Part shown: in pieces, positions 17,749 to 25,439 of the stretch
Position numbering within the stretch: position 1 is the first letter of the stretch
Layout: every line of letters begins with the position of its first letter
DNA from: an uncultured Lachnospiraceae bacterium
Lineage (GTDB): Bacteria; Bacillota; Clostridia; Lachnospirales; Lachnospiraceae
Direction of reading: 5' to 3'
Length of the DNA stretch: 64,000 nucleotides
Assembly (NCBI GenBank): GCA_947648875.1
Contig: CANSPM010000001.1
Span: forward strand, 1-64,000
Notes under the pieces: generated by a model
Databases searched by the model: none
Seen by the model: only the letters and a program-made list of their open reading frames with translations
What the model was told of the DNA's origin: nothing
Made by a program: the position numbers and the translations under genes

Positions 17749-18065
17749 GAGATATAAGAAAACTTTACTTGCAAAAAGGGAACGTTCATTGTATGCATCC
17801 CTTGCTAATACAAAGTATCTTATGTTAAAATTAGATTTGGAATTTGATTTTTCCACATGCAGATACCGATTCGCGTCCGATCATAAGGGCGGGCGTTTGG
17901 TCTGCGCCGGATGGCGTTTTTGGGAAGATGCCGGATACAGGGTTTCACATCCGAATACGGGCCGGGGCGCGGTATGGGGGGACAGCAGACGCTTGACAGC
18001 GCAGGGCGAATGTCAGCCAGTATGCAGGAGGCATATATCCGAATAAGGGGGAAGCAGTAGCAGAT
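17749..18065. other. Leader region before the DUF1836 gene
   Basis: No gene is supported. A plus-strand frame covers most of it but lacks a ribosome binding site and any family resemblance. The last bases carry the GGGGGAAG site of the next gene. Confidence 0.5.
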
Positions 18066-18551
18066 ATGACAAAAATCAGTGAATTTCATATGCCCAGGTA
18101 TCAGGAATTGCCTGATGTGGGCCTGTATTTGGAGCAGACCACTAAATATATCAACGGATATCTGGAGCCGCTGGGATGTATGGAGATTACCGCATCCATG
18201 ATCAGTAATTATGTAAAAAAGGGGTATGTGGCCAGCCCGGTGAGAAAGATGTATTACCGGGAACAAATCGCGCAGCTGTTTTTTATCGCCGTGGCCAAGA
18301 ATGTGTTTTCCATGGAGAATATCGGGAAGCTGTTTGTCATACAGAAAAAAACATATCCCACCCAGGTGGCATACAATTATTTCTGTCAGGAATTTGAGGA
18401 TAAGCTGTATGCGGTTTTTGGGCTTGCAAAACCAGTCGACTCTGCGGAGAACATAGGGATCGGGCCAAAAAAAATGCTGTACAGCGGTATTACCGCCATG
18501 GCGCATATCATCTATTTAAGTCATCAGTTTGAGACGATGAAGGAGTTTTGA
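18066..18551 (+). CDS. DUF1836 domain protein
   Basis: A 161-residue protein of the DUF1836 family, common in Clostridia and Bacilli. The MITASMISNYVKKGYV-like segment (ITASMISNYVKKGYVASP, about 40-57) and RKMYYREQIAQLFFI are characteristic and read like a winged or MerR-type helix-turn-helix, so a DNA-binding role is plausible but not shown. The ATG follows GGGGGAAG. It diverges from degV across a gap with a palindromic site and could be the regulator acting there; this is inference from position. Confidence 0.85.
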   Translation: MTKISEFHMPRYQELPDVGLYLEQTTKYINGYLEPLGCMEITASMISNYVKKGYVASPVRKMYYREQIAQLFFIAVAKNVFSMENIGKLFVIQKKTYPTQVAYNYFCQEFEDKLYAVFGLAKPVDSAENIGIGPKKMLYSGITAMAHIIYLSHQFETMKEF

Positions 18552-18634
18552 CTATAGATCCATAGTCCTGCAAACCCTTGGGAAAACGGCCGCCCGGCGG
18601 GAGAGCGCCAGATAGAAAGGTGTTGAAATATCAT

Positions 18635-18663
18635 TTGTGGTCAGTGGGAAAATATGTTATAAT
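18635..18663 (+). promoter_or_regulatory. Promoter of the beta-CASP hydrolase gene
   Basis: TTGTGG (18635-18640), 17 bases, TATAAT (18658-18663), about 55 bases before the start codon. Confidence 0.7.
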
Positions 18664-18718
18664 GAATGTGCGTTTAAGGTGCGAGATACATATAAGAAAG
18701 CGATAGGAGGACGGGACT

Positions 18719-20323
18719 ATGAAGCTGACATTTATAGGTGCGGACCATGAGGTAACGGGAAGTTGTCACTACCTGGAGGCGGGGGGCAAGCATATCCTGG
18801 TGGATTACGGCATGGAGCAGGGGGTGAATGTGTTCGAGAATGTTCCTCTGCCCGTGGATGAGGCGTTGATAGACTATGTGTTTCTGACCCATGCCCATAT
18901 CGACCACTCCGGTCTGTTGCCGCTTTTGTACGCCAAGGGTTTTCGGGGGCAGATCTTTATGACCCATGCCACGGCGGATCTGTGCAGCATCATGCTTCGT
19001 GACTGCGCTCATATACAGATGGCCGAGGCGGAGTGGAAGAACCGCAAGGCCAAAAGAAGTGCTTCTCAGCCAGCTATGGAGCCTTTGTATACAATGGAGG
19101 ATGCAGAGGGCTGCATCAAGCGTATTGTGCCCTGTAGTTATGACAAGGAGATCCGGGTGGCGGACAATATACGGATTCGTTTTACCGACATCGGGCATCT
19201 GCTGGGGTCCGCCAGTATTGAGGTATGGCTGACGGAGGATAACACGACCCGCAAGCTGGTGTTTTCAGGGGATATCGGCAACAAGGACCTGCCTTTGCTG
19301 CGGGACCCCCATCCCACCAGGGAGGCGGACTATGTGGTTATGGAGTCCACCTACGGAGACCGATATCACGACAAGAACAGGCTGGACTATGTATCCGCGC
19401 TGGCCCAGATTTTGCAGGAAACCTTTGATAAAGGCGGCAATGTGGTCATTCCCTCTTTTGCAGTGGGGCGTACCCAGGAACTGCTCTATTTTCTGCGCAA
19501 GGTCAAGGTGGGCCGACTGGTGAAGGGGCATGAGGACTTCCCGGTGTATGTGGACAGTCCCCTGGCGGTGGAAGCCACCAATATTTTTCAGGAAAACCGC
19601 ATGGAATGCTTTGACGGCGAGGCGCTGGAATACGTGAGGGAGGGAATCAATCCCATTTCTTTTGCGGGACTGCGCCTGTCCATCACCAGTGACGAATCCA
19701 TTGCCATCAATTTCGACACAACTCCCAAGGTGATTATCTCCGCCTCCGGCATGTGCGAGGCAGGGCGTATCCGGCATCATTTAAAACACAATCTCTGGAG
19801 ACCGGAGTCCACAGTTCTCTTTGTGGGCTATCAGGCTGTGGGAACATTGGGCCGGGCGATTGTGGAAGGAGCCAGAGAGGTGAAACTTTTTGGGGAACCC
19901 ATTGAGGTGCGGGCTTCCATCAAAAAGCTGGTGGGCATGAGCGGTCATGCGGACAAGGACGGGTTGCTTGACTGGGTGAGCGGTTTTGAGGAGAAGCCTA
20001 AAAAAGTTTTCGTGGTTCACGGCGAGGACAGTGTGTGCATGAACTTTGTGGAATGCCTGAAAGTGGAGCATGGTCAGCGGGCTTATGCTCCTTACAGCGG
20101 CACGGAGTTTGATCTGATTGCCAATAAATTTACCTATGAGGCGGAGCCTGTGCCCGTCAGGAAGAGAACTACAGTGGCCACCGGCGTATTTGCCCGTCTG
20201 GTAGCCGCAGGGCAGCGCCTGGCGGCGATGATCGCCAAGTGCGACGGCTGGGCCAACAAGGATCTGGCAAAGTTCGCGGATCAGGTCAATTCACTGTGCG
20301 ACAAGTGGGAGCGGAACATCTGA
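18719..20323 (+). CDS. Beta-CASP metallo-beta-lactamase-fold RNase-like protein
   Basis: A 534-residue metallohydrolase of the RNA-processing beta-CASP group (TTHA0252/YsfJ-like). Zinc motifs are complete: THAHIDHSG (about 59-67), GHLLGSASIEVWL, FSGDIGNKDLP, then the beta-CASP insertion with MESTYGDRYH and, later, SASGMCEAGRIRHHLKHNL and MSGHADKDGLL. Such proteins act as endo- or exoribonucleases, or in some cases have no known substrate. A C-terminal extension of ~70 residues follows the core. The start follows AGGAGG. It has its own promoter. Confidence 0.88.
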   Translation: MKLTFIGADHEVTGSCHYLEAGGKHILVDYGMEQGVNVFENVPLPVDEALIDYVFLTHAHIDHSGLLPLLYAKGFRGQIFMTHATADLCSIMLRDCAHIQMAEAEWKNRKAKRSASQPAMEPLYTMEDAEGCIKRIVPCSYDKEIRVADNIRIRFTDIGHLLGSASIEVWLTEDNTTRKLVFSGDIGNKDLPLLRDPHPTREADYVVMESTYGDRYHDKNRLDYVSALAQILQETFDKGGNVVIPSFAVGRTQELLYFLRKVKVGRLVKGHEDFPVYVDSPLAVEATNIFQENRMECFDGEALEYVREGINPISFAGLRLSITSDESIAINFDTTPKVIISASGMCEAGRIRHHLKHNLWRPESTVLFVGYQAVGTLGRAIVEGAREVKLFGEPIEVRASIKKLVGMSGHADKDGLLDWVSGFEEKPKKVFVVHGEDSVCMNFVECLKVEHGQRAYAPYSGTEFDLIANKFTYEAEPVPVRKRTTVATGVFARLVAAGQRLAAMIAKCDGWANKDLAKFADQVNSLCDKWERNI

Positions 20324-20437
20324 CAGGGGAATTTACACGGATGTTCAGCAAAATATTGCAGGTCCGCCGTTAAAGAGGAACATGGAAGTCAGAGCTAAAA
20401 GGGGGAGAAAGCGCTCCCCGTCGGGAGGACGAAGCCA

Positions 20438-20938
20438 TTGAATATTATTGTAGCGGTAGACCGGAACTGGGCCATTGGCAACAAGGGGGATCTGCTGGTA
20501 CGCATCCCCAACGATCATAAACATTTTCGGGAAGAAACCACGGGCAAGGTGGTGGTGCTGGGGCGCAGGACCCTGGCGACCTTTCCCCAGGGGCTGCCTC
20601 TGAAGAATCGTACCAATATCATACTCACCCGCGACACCGGGTATCAGGTAAAGGATGCTCTCGTTGCGCATTCTGTGGAGCAACTGATGGAGATGCTGGG
20701 GGAGTACGACAGCCGGGACGTGTACGTCATCGGCGGCGAAAGCGTGTATCGGCAGCTGCTGCCCTACTGCGATGTGGCCCATGTGACCGGAATTGACCAC
20801 GCCTATGAAGCGGATGCCTTTTTCCCCAATCTGGATATGGACCCGGAATGGGAAATCACGGCGGACAGCGATGAGCAGACCTATTTTGACATTGCTTATC
20901 AGTTTCTGCGCTATGAGCGCAGGGGCAGGGCGGATTAG
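20438..20938 (+). CDS. folA: Dihydrofolate reductase
   Basis: A 166-residue dihydrofolate reductase, reducing dihydrofolate to tetrahydrofolate with NADPH. It begins MNIIVAVDRNWAIGNKGDLL, has the active-site acidic residue in RIPNDHKHF, the NADPH-binding VVLGRRT and VYVIGGESVYRQLLP, and is of normal length. The start is TTG at 20438, preceded by GGGAGGA; no better in-frame start exists. No thymidylate synthase gene is in the window. A GGGGAG/CTCCCC hairpin lies just upstream of the ribosome binding site. Confidence 0.92.
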   Translation: MNIIVAVDRNWAIGNKGDLLVRIPNDHKHFREETTGKVVVLGRRTLATFPQGLPLKNRTNIILTRDTGYQVKDALVAHSVEQLMEMLGEYDSRDVYVIGGESVYRQLLPYCDVAHVTGIDHAYEADAFFPNLDMDPEWEITADSDEQTYFDIAYQFLRYERRGRAD

Positions 20939-21351
20939 CAACAGAAAGAGCACACCATTCGGCAATGAATTTTCAGGATGAAATGAAACGAGTATTTTTG
21001 CGACTTGCCGCCGGAGAGGTGACACCGGCAGAATGGCATAGCCTATTATTTTCACGCCCAGGGGCGCCCGGTGAAATGCTCGGATTCTTATGAGAAAAAG
21101 CCCGGGATAAGGATTTGCGAAAACAACGGAAAGCCATGGAAGCGTATCACGGGTCCGGGGCTGCGGCCGTGCATAATGAGGAGTGCATGAGAAAATACTT
21201 TCGGGAATGGCCTTTTGCATATAACCACAAGGGGGCTCCCTGGCGGTGCTTTATTATAATGCGGAGTTTTTTGCCAAAACAGAAAGGATTGCTGACTCGG
21301 AGGAACGCGGTATCTGCGGCCGGAGATGAGGCGGCCAGGAGGGAGCAAGTT
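20939..21351. other. Intergenic stretch before the DUF4272 gene
   Basis: No gene is supported. The frame of the next gene is open for about 80 codons upstream, but these residues are compositionally odd and lack a ribosome binding site. Short G+C-rich inverted repeats (for example GCCGCCGG/CCGGCAG near 21010) have no T run. Confidence 0.5.
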
Positions 21352-22608
21352 ATGGGGATGTTGGACTATTTTACCAGAAAACAAAAGAACAGGCGGGTTG
21401 AGAAATCCTGCCTGGCGTTCTGCCCGGAGAGCGATCCCATTGCGATCATAGACAGGATCGAGAACATGTTTGGAGGAAGCGGCGGCAGCAGCAGGACTAA
21501 CAACTATACTTTACAAAACGGCGATATGAAGATTTTCCTGGCCGCCTGTGGCGCGTCGGAGACAAATGCCAACGGCACTTATGCCAAAGAGCAGCTCAAC
21601 GGGGTACAGGGCTTTGTCTACAAGATTCAGACATCCCAAATAGAGGTGAAACGCAATCTTTTTTATCACCTGCGCCAGTGCAAGGCGCTTCTTCGGATCG
21701 ACTACGGCTATGACGGCGCAGGTGCAAAGGAATCCGCAGATAAGGAGCGGGAAATCCGCTCGCTTATTTTGCAGGTGACCGGGATGTTGCGGGGGATTGT
21801 CACCTTCGGGGACGGAACCGCCTTTCTGGACGGTAAGGGACAGCTGATTCTGGATCGCAAGGGCAATACGGAACTGGATTATTATATGCCCTCTGAGGTG
21901 CTTCCGGGGGCGGACTGGGGGAAGGACATGCCTTCGGAGTGCCGGGAGCGGAGAGACCGGTCCATGGCCTGGCTGAAGGAGCGACACATATATGTGACTC
22001 CGTGGCTGCCCCTGTTGTCTCAAACGGAAAAGGACGGTCCCGCCCGGACGGTGAGGGAGATTTGCGGTCGGGCGGGTGCTCTGCTGGCGGTCTCTCTGTA
22101 TTCCGAATGCCGCCTGGGAGAGGGGATGGACTATGGACAGGCCAGTGCGTTTATTGCGCCGGTTATGAGTCGGTTTGAGGTGGAGAAGTATCTTTCTCCC
22201 AAAGAGAAAGCCTATCTGGATAACCCGGATTCCACACGGGAAGAACAGATTCCCTGGTCCTGGCAGTATGAGAATCTACTGGTGACGGAATGGGCACTGG
22301 GACTGATCCCGGAGCTTCCTTATCCCGGTGCAATCTGCGATGTGCCAGGGACGGTTCGGGCGCTGCGGGATTTTGACTCCCTGGACGCCATGGAGCAGGG
22401 GGCGTCTTTGCGTTCCTACAGGGAACTGCTGGACGCCGCAGATCTGATCTACCGCCTGGACTGGGCCTGCGTGGATGCCAGAGTGATGGGCATGCCGGCT
22501 CCCGGCGGGCTGAATGCCGGTGTGGTTGTGGAAAGGCATCACGCCCTGTTTTGGCTGGCGGGGGTGGATTCGCGCTGCGCCTGGGATGACGTGGACTTGT
22601 CTACTTAA
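21352..22608 (+). CDS. DUF4272 domain protein
   Basis: A 418-residue soluble protein whose C-terminal half matches DUF4272: REICGRAGALLAVSLYSE, LSPKEKAYLDNP, WQYENLLVTEWALGLIPELPYPGAICDV and the terminal WACVDARVMGMP with VVVERHHALFWL. The N-terminal ~190 residues (MGMLDYFTRKQKNRR onward) are probably a second domain seen in longer members. No catalytic motif stands out and no function is known to me. The start at 21352 is set by AGGAGGGAG upstream. The two neighbours give no functional hint. Confidence 0.8.
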   Translation: MGMLDYFTRKQKNRRVEKSCLAFCPESDPIAIIDRIENMFGGSGGSSRTNNYTLQNGDMKIFLAACGASETNANGTYAKEQLNGVQGFVYKIQTSQIEVKRNLFYHLRQCKALLRIDYGYDGAGAKESADKEREIRSLILQVTGMLRGIVTFGDGTAFLDGKGQLILDRKGNTELDYYMPSEVLPGADWGKDMPSECRERRDRSMAWLKERHIYVTPWLPLLSQTEKDGPARTVREICGRAGALLAVSLYSECRLGEGMDYGQASAFIAPVMSRFEVEKYLSPKEKAYLDNPDSTREEQIPWSWQYENLLVTEWALGLIPELPYPGAICDVPGTVRALRDFDSLDAMEQGASLRSYRELLDAADLIYRLDWACVDARVMGMPAPGGLNAGVVVERHHALFWLAGVDSRCAWDDVDLST

Positions 22609-22658
22609 GCCATGCCGCTACAATCCCCTCCGGAGCCTGTAGTCTTCCGAATTTGAAT

Positions 22659-22687
22659 TTGACAAATAAACCGGGGAAATGTATACT
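22659..22687 (+). promoter_or_regulatory. ilvE promoter
   Basis: TTGACA (22659-22664), 17 bases, TATACT (22682-22687). An ATACT/AGTAT inverted pair overlaps the -10 box (22683-22696). The leader to the start codon is ~155 bases. I see no leucine- or valine-rich leader peptide and no T-box. Confidence 0.75.
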
Positions 22688-22850
22688 ATACAGTATGCAA
22701 ATTACTGGAGCGGCATATCGTACTGTGACAGAAAACGCAGTATGTCGGCCTGTGTCTATGCGCAAAAGCGGACGAGAATCGGGGGCATGGATAACCGGGG
22801 AGGACATATGCCCGCCCCACATACAGGTGCAGGAAAGGATGAGGGTAGTG

Positions 22851-23879
22851 ATGGAGAAGAAGAACATTGACTGGAGCAATTTAGGCTTTGGATATGTACA
22901 GACAGACTATCGGTATGTGTCCAATTTCACCGGAGGGGCATGGGATGAGGGGGCGTTGACGCAGGATTCCAATATTGTGCTGAACGAGTGCGCCGGAGTA
23001 TTGCAGTATGCCCAGACGATCTTTGAGGGTCTTAAGGCATACACCACGGAGGACGGCCATATTGTGACTTTTCGCCCGGATCTGAATGCGGAGCGTATGA
23101 TGGATTCGGCGGCCAGGTTAGAGATGCCGGTATTTCCCAAGGAGAGGTTTATAGATGCCGTGAATCAGGTGGTAGCGGCCAACGAAGCCTTTGTTCCTCC
23201 CTATGGCAGCGGCGCGACCCTGTATCTGCGCCCTTATATGTTTGGCATGAATTCCGTAATCGGTGTAAAACCTGCGGACGAATATCAGTTCAGACTTTTC
23301 TGTACCCCCGTAGGCCCATATTTTAAAGGAGGAGTAAAACCCCTGACCATCCGTGTCAGCGATTTTGACAGAGCGGCTCCCAATGGCACAGGTCATATCA
23401 AGGCCGGCCTTAACTACGCCATGAGTCTGCATGCAATCGTATCGGCCCATCATGAGGGGTATGATGAGAATATGTACTTAGATCCGGGGACCCGCACCAA
23501 AGTGGAGGAGACAGGAGGCGCCAATTTCCTGTTTGTAACCAGAGACAACAAGGTGGTAACGCCCAAGTCCAACAGCATTTTGCCATCCATCACCCGCCGT
23601 TCCCTGGTACATGTGGCGCGGGAATATCTGGGTCTGGAAGTGGAGGAGAGGGAAGTGCTGCTTGCGGAAGTGCAGGATTTTGCGGAGTGCGGCCTGTGCG
23701 GTACGGCGGCGGTTATCTCCCCTGTGGGTAAGATCGTAGATCATGGAAAAGAGATCTGCCTGCCCAGCGGTATGAGCGAGATGGGGCCTGTCACCCGGAA
23801 GTTGTATGATACCCTGACTGGCATCCAGATGGGGCGTATTCAGGCTCCCGAAGGATGGATTCATGTTGTCAAACAATAG
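22851..23879 (+). CDS. ilvE: Branched-chain amino acid aminotransferase
   Basis: A 342-residue class IV PLP aminotransferase that interconverts leucine, isoleucine and valine with their 2-oxo acids. Landmarks: NECAGVLQYAQTIFEGLKAY, LYLRPYMFG, the PLP lysine K184 in GHIKAGLNYA, and the phosphate-binding VEETGGANFLF and ECGLCGTAAVISPV. Length is typical of the eukaryote-like subgroup. The start at 22851 is chosen for family fit (MEKKNIDWSNLGFGY) and the purine-rich site upstream; the frame is open 66 codons earlier. It has its own promoter and terminator. Confidence 0.93.
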   Translation: MEKKNIDWSNLGFGYVQTDYRYVSNFTGGAWDEGALTQDSNIVLNECAGVLQYAQTIFEGLKAYTTEDGHIVTFRPDLNAERMMDSAARLEMPVFPKERFIDAVNQVVAANEAFVPPYGSGATLYLRPYMFGMNSVIGVKPADEYQFRLFCTPVGPYFKGGVKPLTIRVSDFDRAAPNGTGHIKAGLNYAMSLHAIVSAHHEGYDENMYLDPGTRTKVEETGGANFLFVTRDNKVVTPKSNSILPSITRRSLVHVAREYLGLEVEEREVLLAEVQDFAECGLCGTAAVISPVGKIVDHGKEICLPSGMSEMGPVTRKLYDTLTGIQMGRIQAPEGWIHVVKQ

Positions 23880-23925
23880 GATTCGCGCCAAAGCTCTCTT
23901 GCCATAAATATTGTCAGACATAATG

Positions 23926-23969
23926 CGTCCGGTCCTCGAGGAAAACCTTTCGGATCGGACGTTTGTTTT
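23926..23969 (+). terminator. ilvE terminator
   Basis: A 10-base-pair stem (CGTCCGGTCC with GGATCGGACG, one G-U pair), then TTTGTTTT. Confidence 0.85.
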
Positions 23970-23981
23970 CCATTCCCGGGT

Positions 23982-24010
23982 TTGTACTGAACAATGTGGG
24001 ACAATATAAG
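23982..24010 (+). promoter_or_regulatory. Promoter of the parvulin lipoprotein gene
   Basis: TTGTAC (23982-23987), 17 bases, TATAAG (24005-24010). Confidence 0.55.
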
Positions 24011-24068
24011 CTGTGGAGGATAGTAAATCCATCCGTTTGTGAGTATAGTAGCGGGGTATACAGTGAAA

Positions 24069-25142
24069 ATGAATAAAAAGCGCAGAAAAAAGAAATACAG
24101 GATAATATGGGGGGGCCTGTTGGCGGCTTTAGCCTTATCCTTCACCGGCTGCAACCTTAAAGGGGACCTCTCCCGGGTGGTGTTTACCACTGGTTTTGAC
24201 AAGGACGAGGTGTTTCGCATCGGGAGGAGTACTTGTACACTTCCGGAGTTTATGGTATATCTGGTCAACACCCAGAATCAATATGAGAATGTATATGGAG
24301 AACAGATCTGGAGCGTGGAGGCAGAGGGTGTGACGCTGGAGGACAATGTGAAAGATACGGTGCTGGCCAAACTGGCCCAGATCAAGACAATGTATCTGAT
24401 GGCAAAAGAGCGGGGCGTGGAACTGGATGAGGGGGAAAAACAGCGGGTTACGGCGGTGGCGCAGGCATATTACAATTCCCTGTCAGAACAGGAGCGACAG
24501 GCTATGGGAGCGGATTTGGAACTCATCCGGCAGCTGTATACAGAGTATGCCATGGCGGAGAAGGTGTACAATCAGATCATTGAGGGAATTAACCCGGAAA
24601 TAAGCGACGATGAGGCGCGCACCATCACGGTGGAACATTTATTGATCCGTACCTATACCATGGATGGCACAGGCAAACGTATCAATTATTCGGAGAGTAC
24701 GAAGCGGGAGTGTTATGAGCAGATTCTACAGCTGCGGGAACAGGCGGTGAACGGAACGGAAGATTTTGCGGAACTGGCGGCAAAATACAGCGAAGACGGG
24801 AATCTGCGGTATTCCTTCCGAAAAGGTGAGACGGACCCGGTTCTGGAAGAGGTGGCATTTAAATTGGAAAACGGGGAGATCAGCGATGTGGTGGAATCGA
24901 AGGAAGGCTATCACCTGATCCGCTGTGTCAGTACCTTTGACAGGGAAGAGACTGATGCCAATAAACTGAAAATAGTGGAAGAGAGGCGGGGACAGGTATT
25001 TGGCGGGGAGTACGATGCCTTTGTGGAGACTCTTCCGCGTAGCATGAACGAGGAATTATGGCAAGAGATTGCGCTGGTTCACGACCGGAAAGTAAATACG
25101 GATGACTTCTTTGCCGTGTTTGAACAAATGTCGAATCCCTGA
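24069..25142 (+). CDS. Parvulin-type peptidyl-prolyl isomerase, probable lipoprotein (PrsA-like)
   Basis: A 357-residue exported foldase. The N-terminus is strongly basic (MNKKRRKKKYR), followed by a hydrophobic stretch ending LSFTGC, a slightly non-standard lipobox with the cysteine at about residue 28. Residues ~60-190 form a SurA/PrsA-like helical chaperone region. A rotamase domain spans about 195-300 (ITVEHLLIRTY, FAELAAKYSED, GEISDVVESKEGYHLIRCV). It should assist folding of secreted proteins outside the membrane. The start could be GTG at 24063 or ATG at 24069. A strong terminator follows. Confidence 0.82.
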   Translation: MNKKRRKKKYRIIWGGLLAALALSFTGCNLKGDLSRVVFTTGFDKDEVFRIGRSTCTLPEFMVYLVNTQNQYENVYGEQIWSVEAEGVTLEDNVKDTVLAKLAQIKTMYLMAKERGVELDEGEKQRVTAVAQAYYNSLSEQERQAMGADLELIRQLYTEYAMAEKVYNQIIEGINPEISDDEARTITVEHLLIRTYTMDGTGKRINYSESTKRECYEQILQLREQAVNGTEDFAELAAKYSEDGNLRYSFRKGETDPVLEEVAFKLENGEISDVVESKEGYHLIRCVSTFDREETDANKLKIVEERRGQVFGGEYDAFVETLPRSMNEELWQEIALVHDRKVNTDDFFAVFEQMSNP

Positions 25143-25218
25143 TTATTTGTGTCGTATTCGGATATGTGGAGCTTAATTTACTTTCCGCAATATAAGTTAA
25201 TGAAAATTTTAGAATTGT

Positions 25219-25257
25219 AAAAAGTGCCTGGAAAAGCCCTATTTCCGGCACTTTTTT
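25219..25257 (+). terminator. Terminator of the parvulin gene
   Basis: The stem AAAAAGTGCC-T-GGAAA pairs with TTTCC-GGCACTTTTT, and six T residues end it. The A/T-rich base makes it potentially active on both strands. Confidence 0.88.
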
Positions 25258-25265
25258 GCAAATTG

Positions 25266-25292
25266 TTAGCACTCCTGTGAAATGAGTGCTAA
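25266..25292 (+). promoter_or_regulatory. CIRCE element (HrcA operator)
   Basis: TTAGCACTC-N9-GAGTGCTAA, a perfect match to the CIRCE consensus. It lies just upstream of the htpG -35 box, so HrcA should repress htpG until heat or protein-folding stress. Confidence 0.95.
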
Positions 25293-25299
25293 TTTTGTG

Positions 25300-25328
25300 T
25301 TGACATTTGAGGACAAGAGTTTTAAACT
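25300..25328 (+). promoter_or_regulatory. htpG promoter
   Basis: TTGACA (25300-25305), 17 bases, TAAACT (25323-25328). It starts 8 bases after the CIRCE element. The leader is about 105 bases. Confidence 0.7.
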
Positions 25329-25439
25329 TATCAATAGCGGCAGAAAGTCTTTTGAGAAAAGTGCGTGGGAGCGCATCATTTCAAAGAGATTTCTGCAAAA
25401 TACAGTGTATAAAATGAACAAGAAAAGGATGTGGTAAGT

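Noticed and set aside
17708-18046. 112-codon frame between degV and the DUF1836 gene
   Set aside because: It starts inside the degV promoter palindrome, has no ribosome binding site and looks non-coding in its second half.
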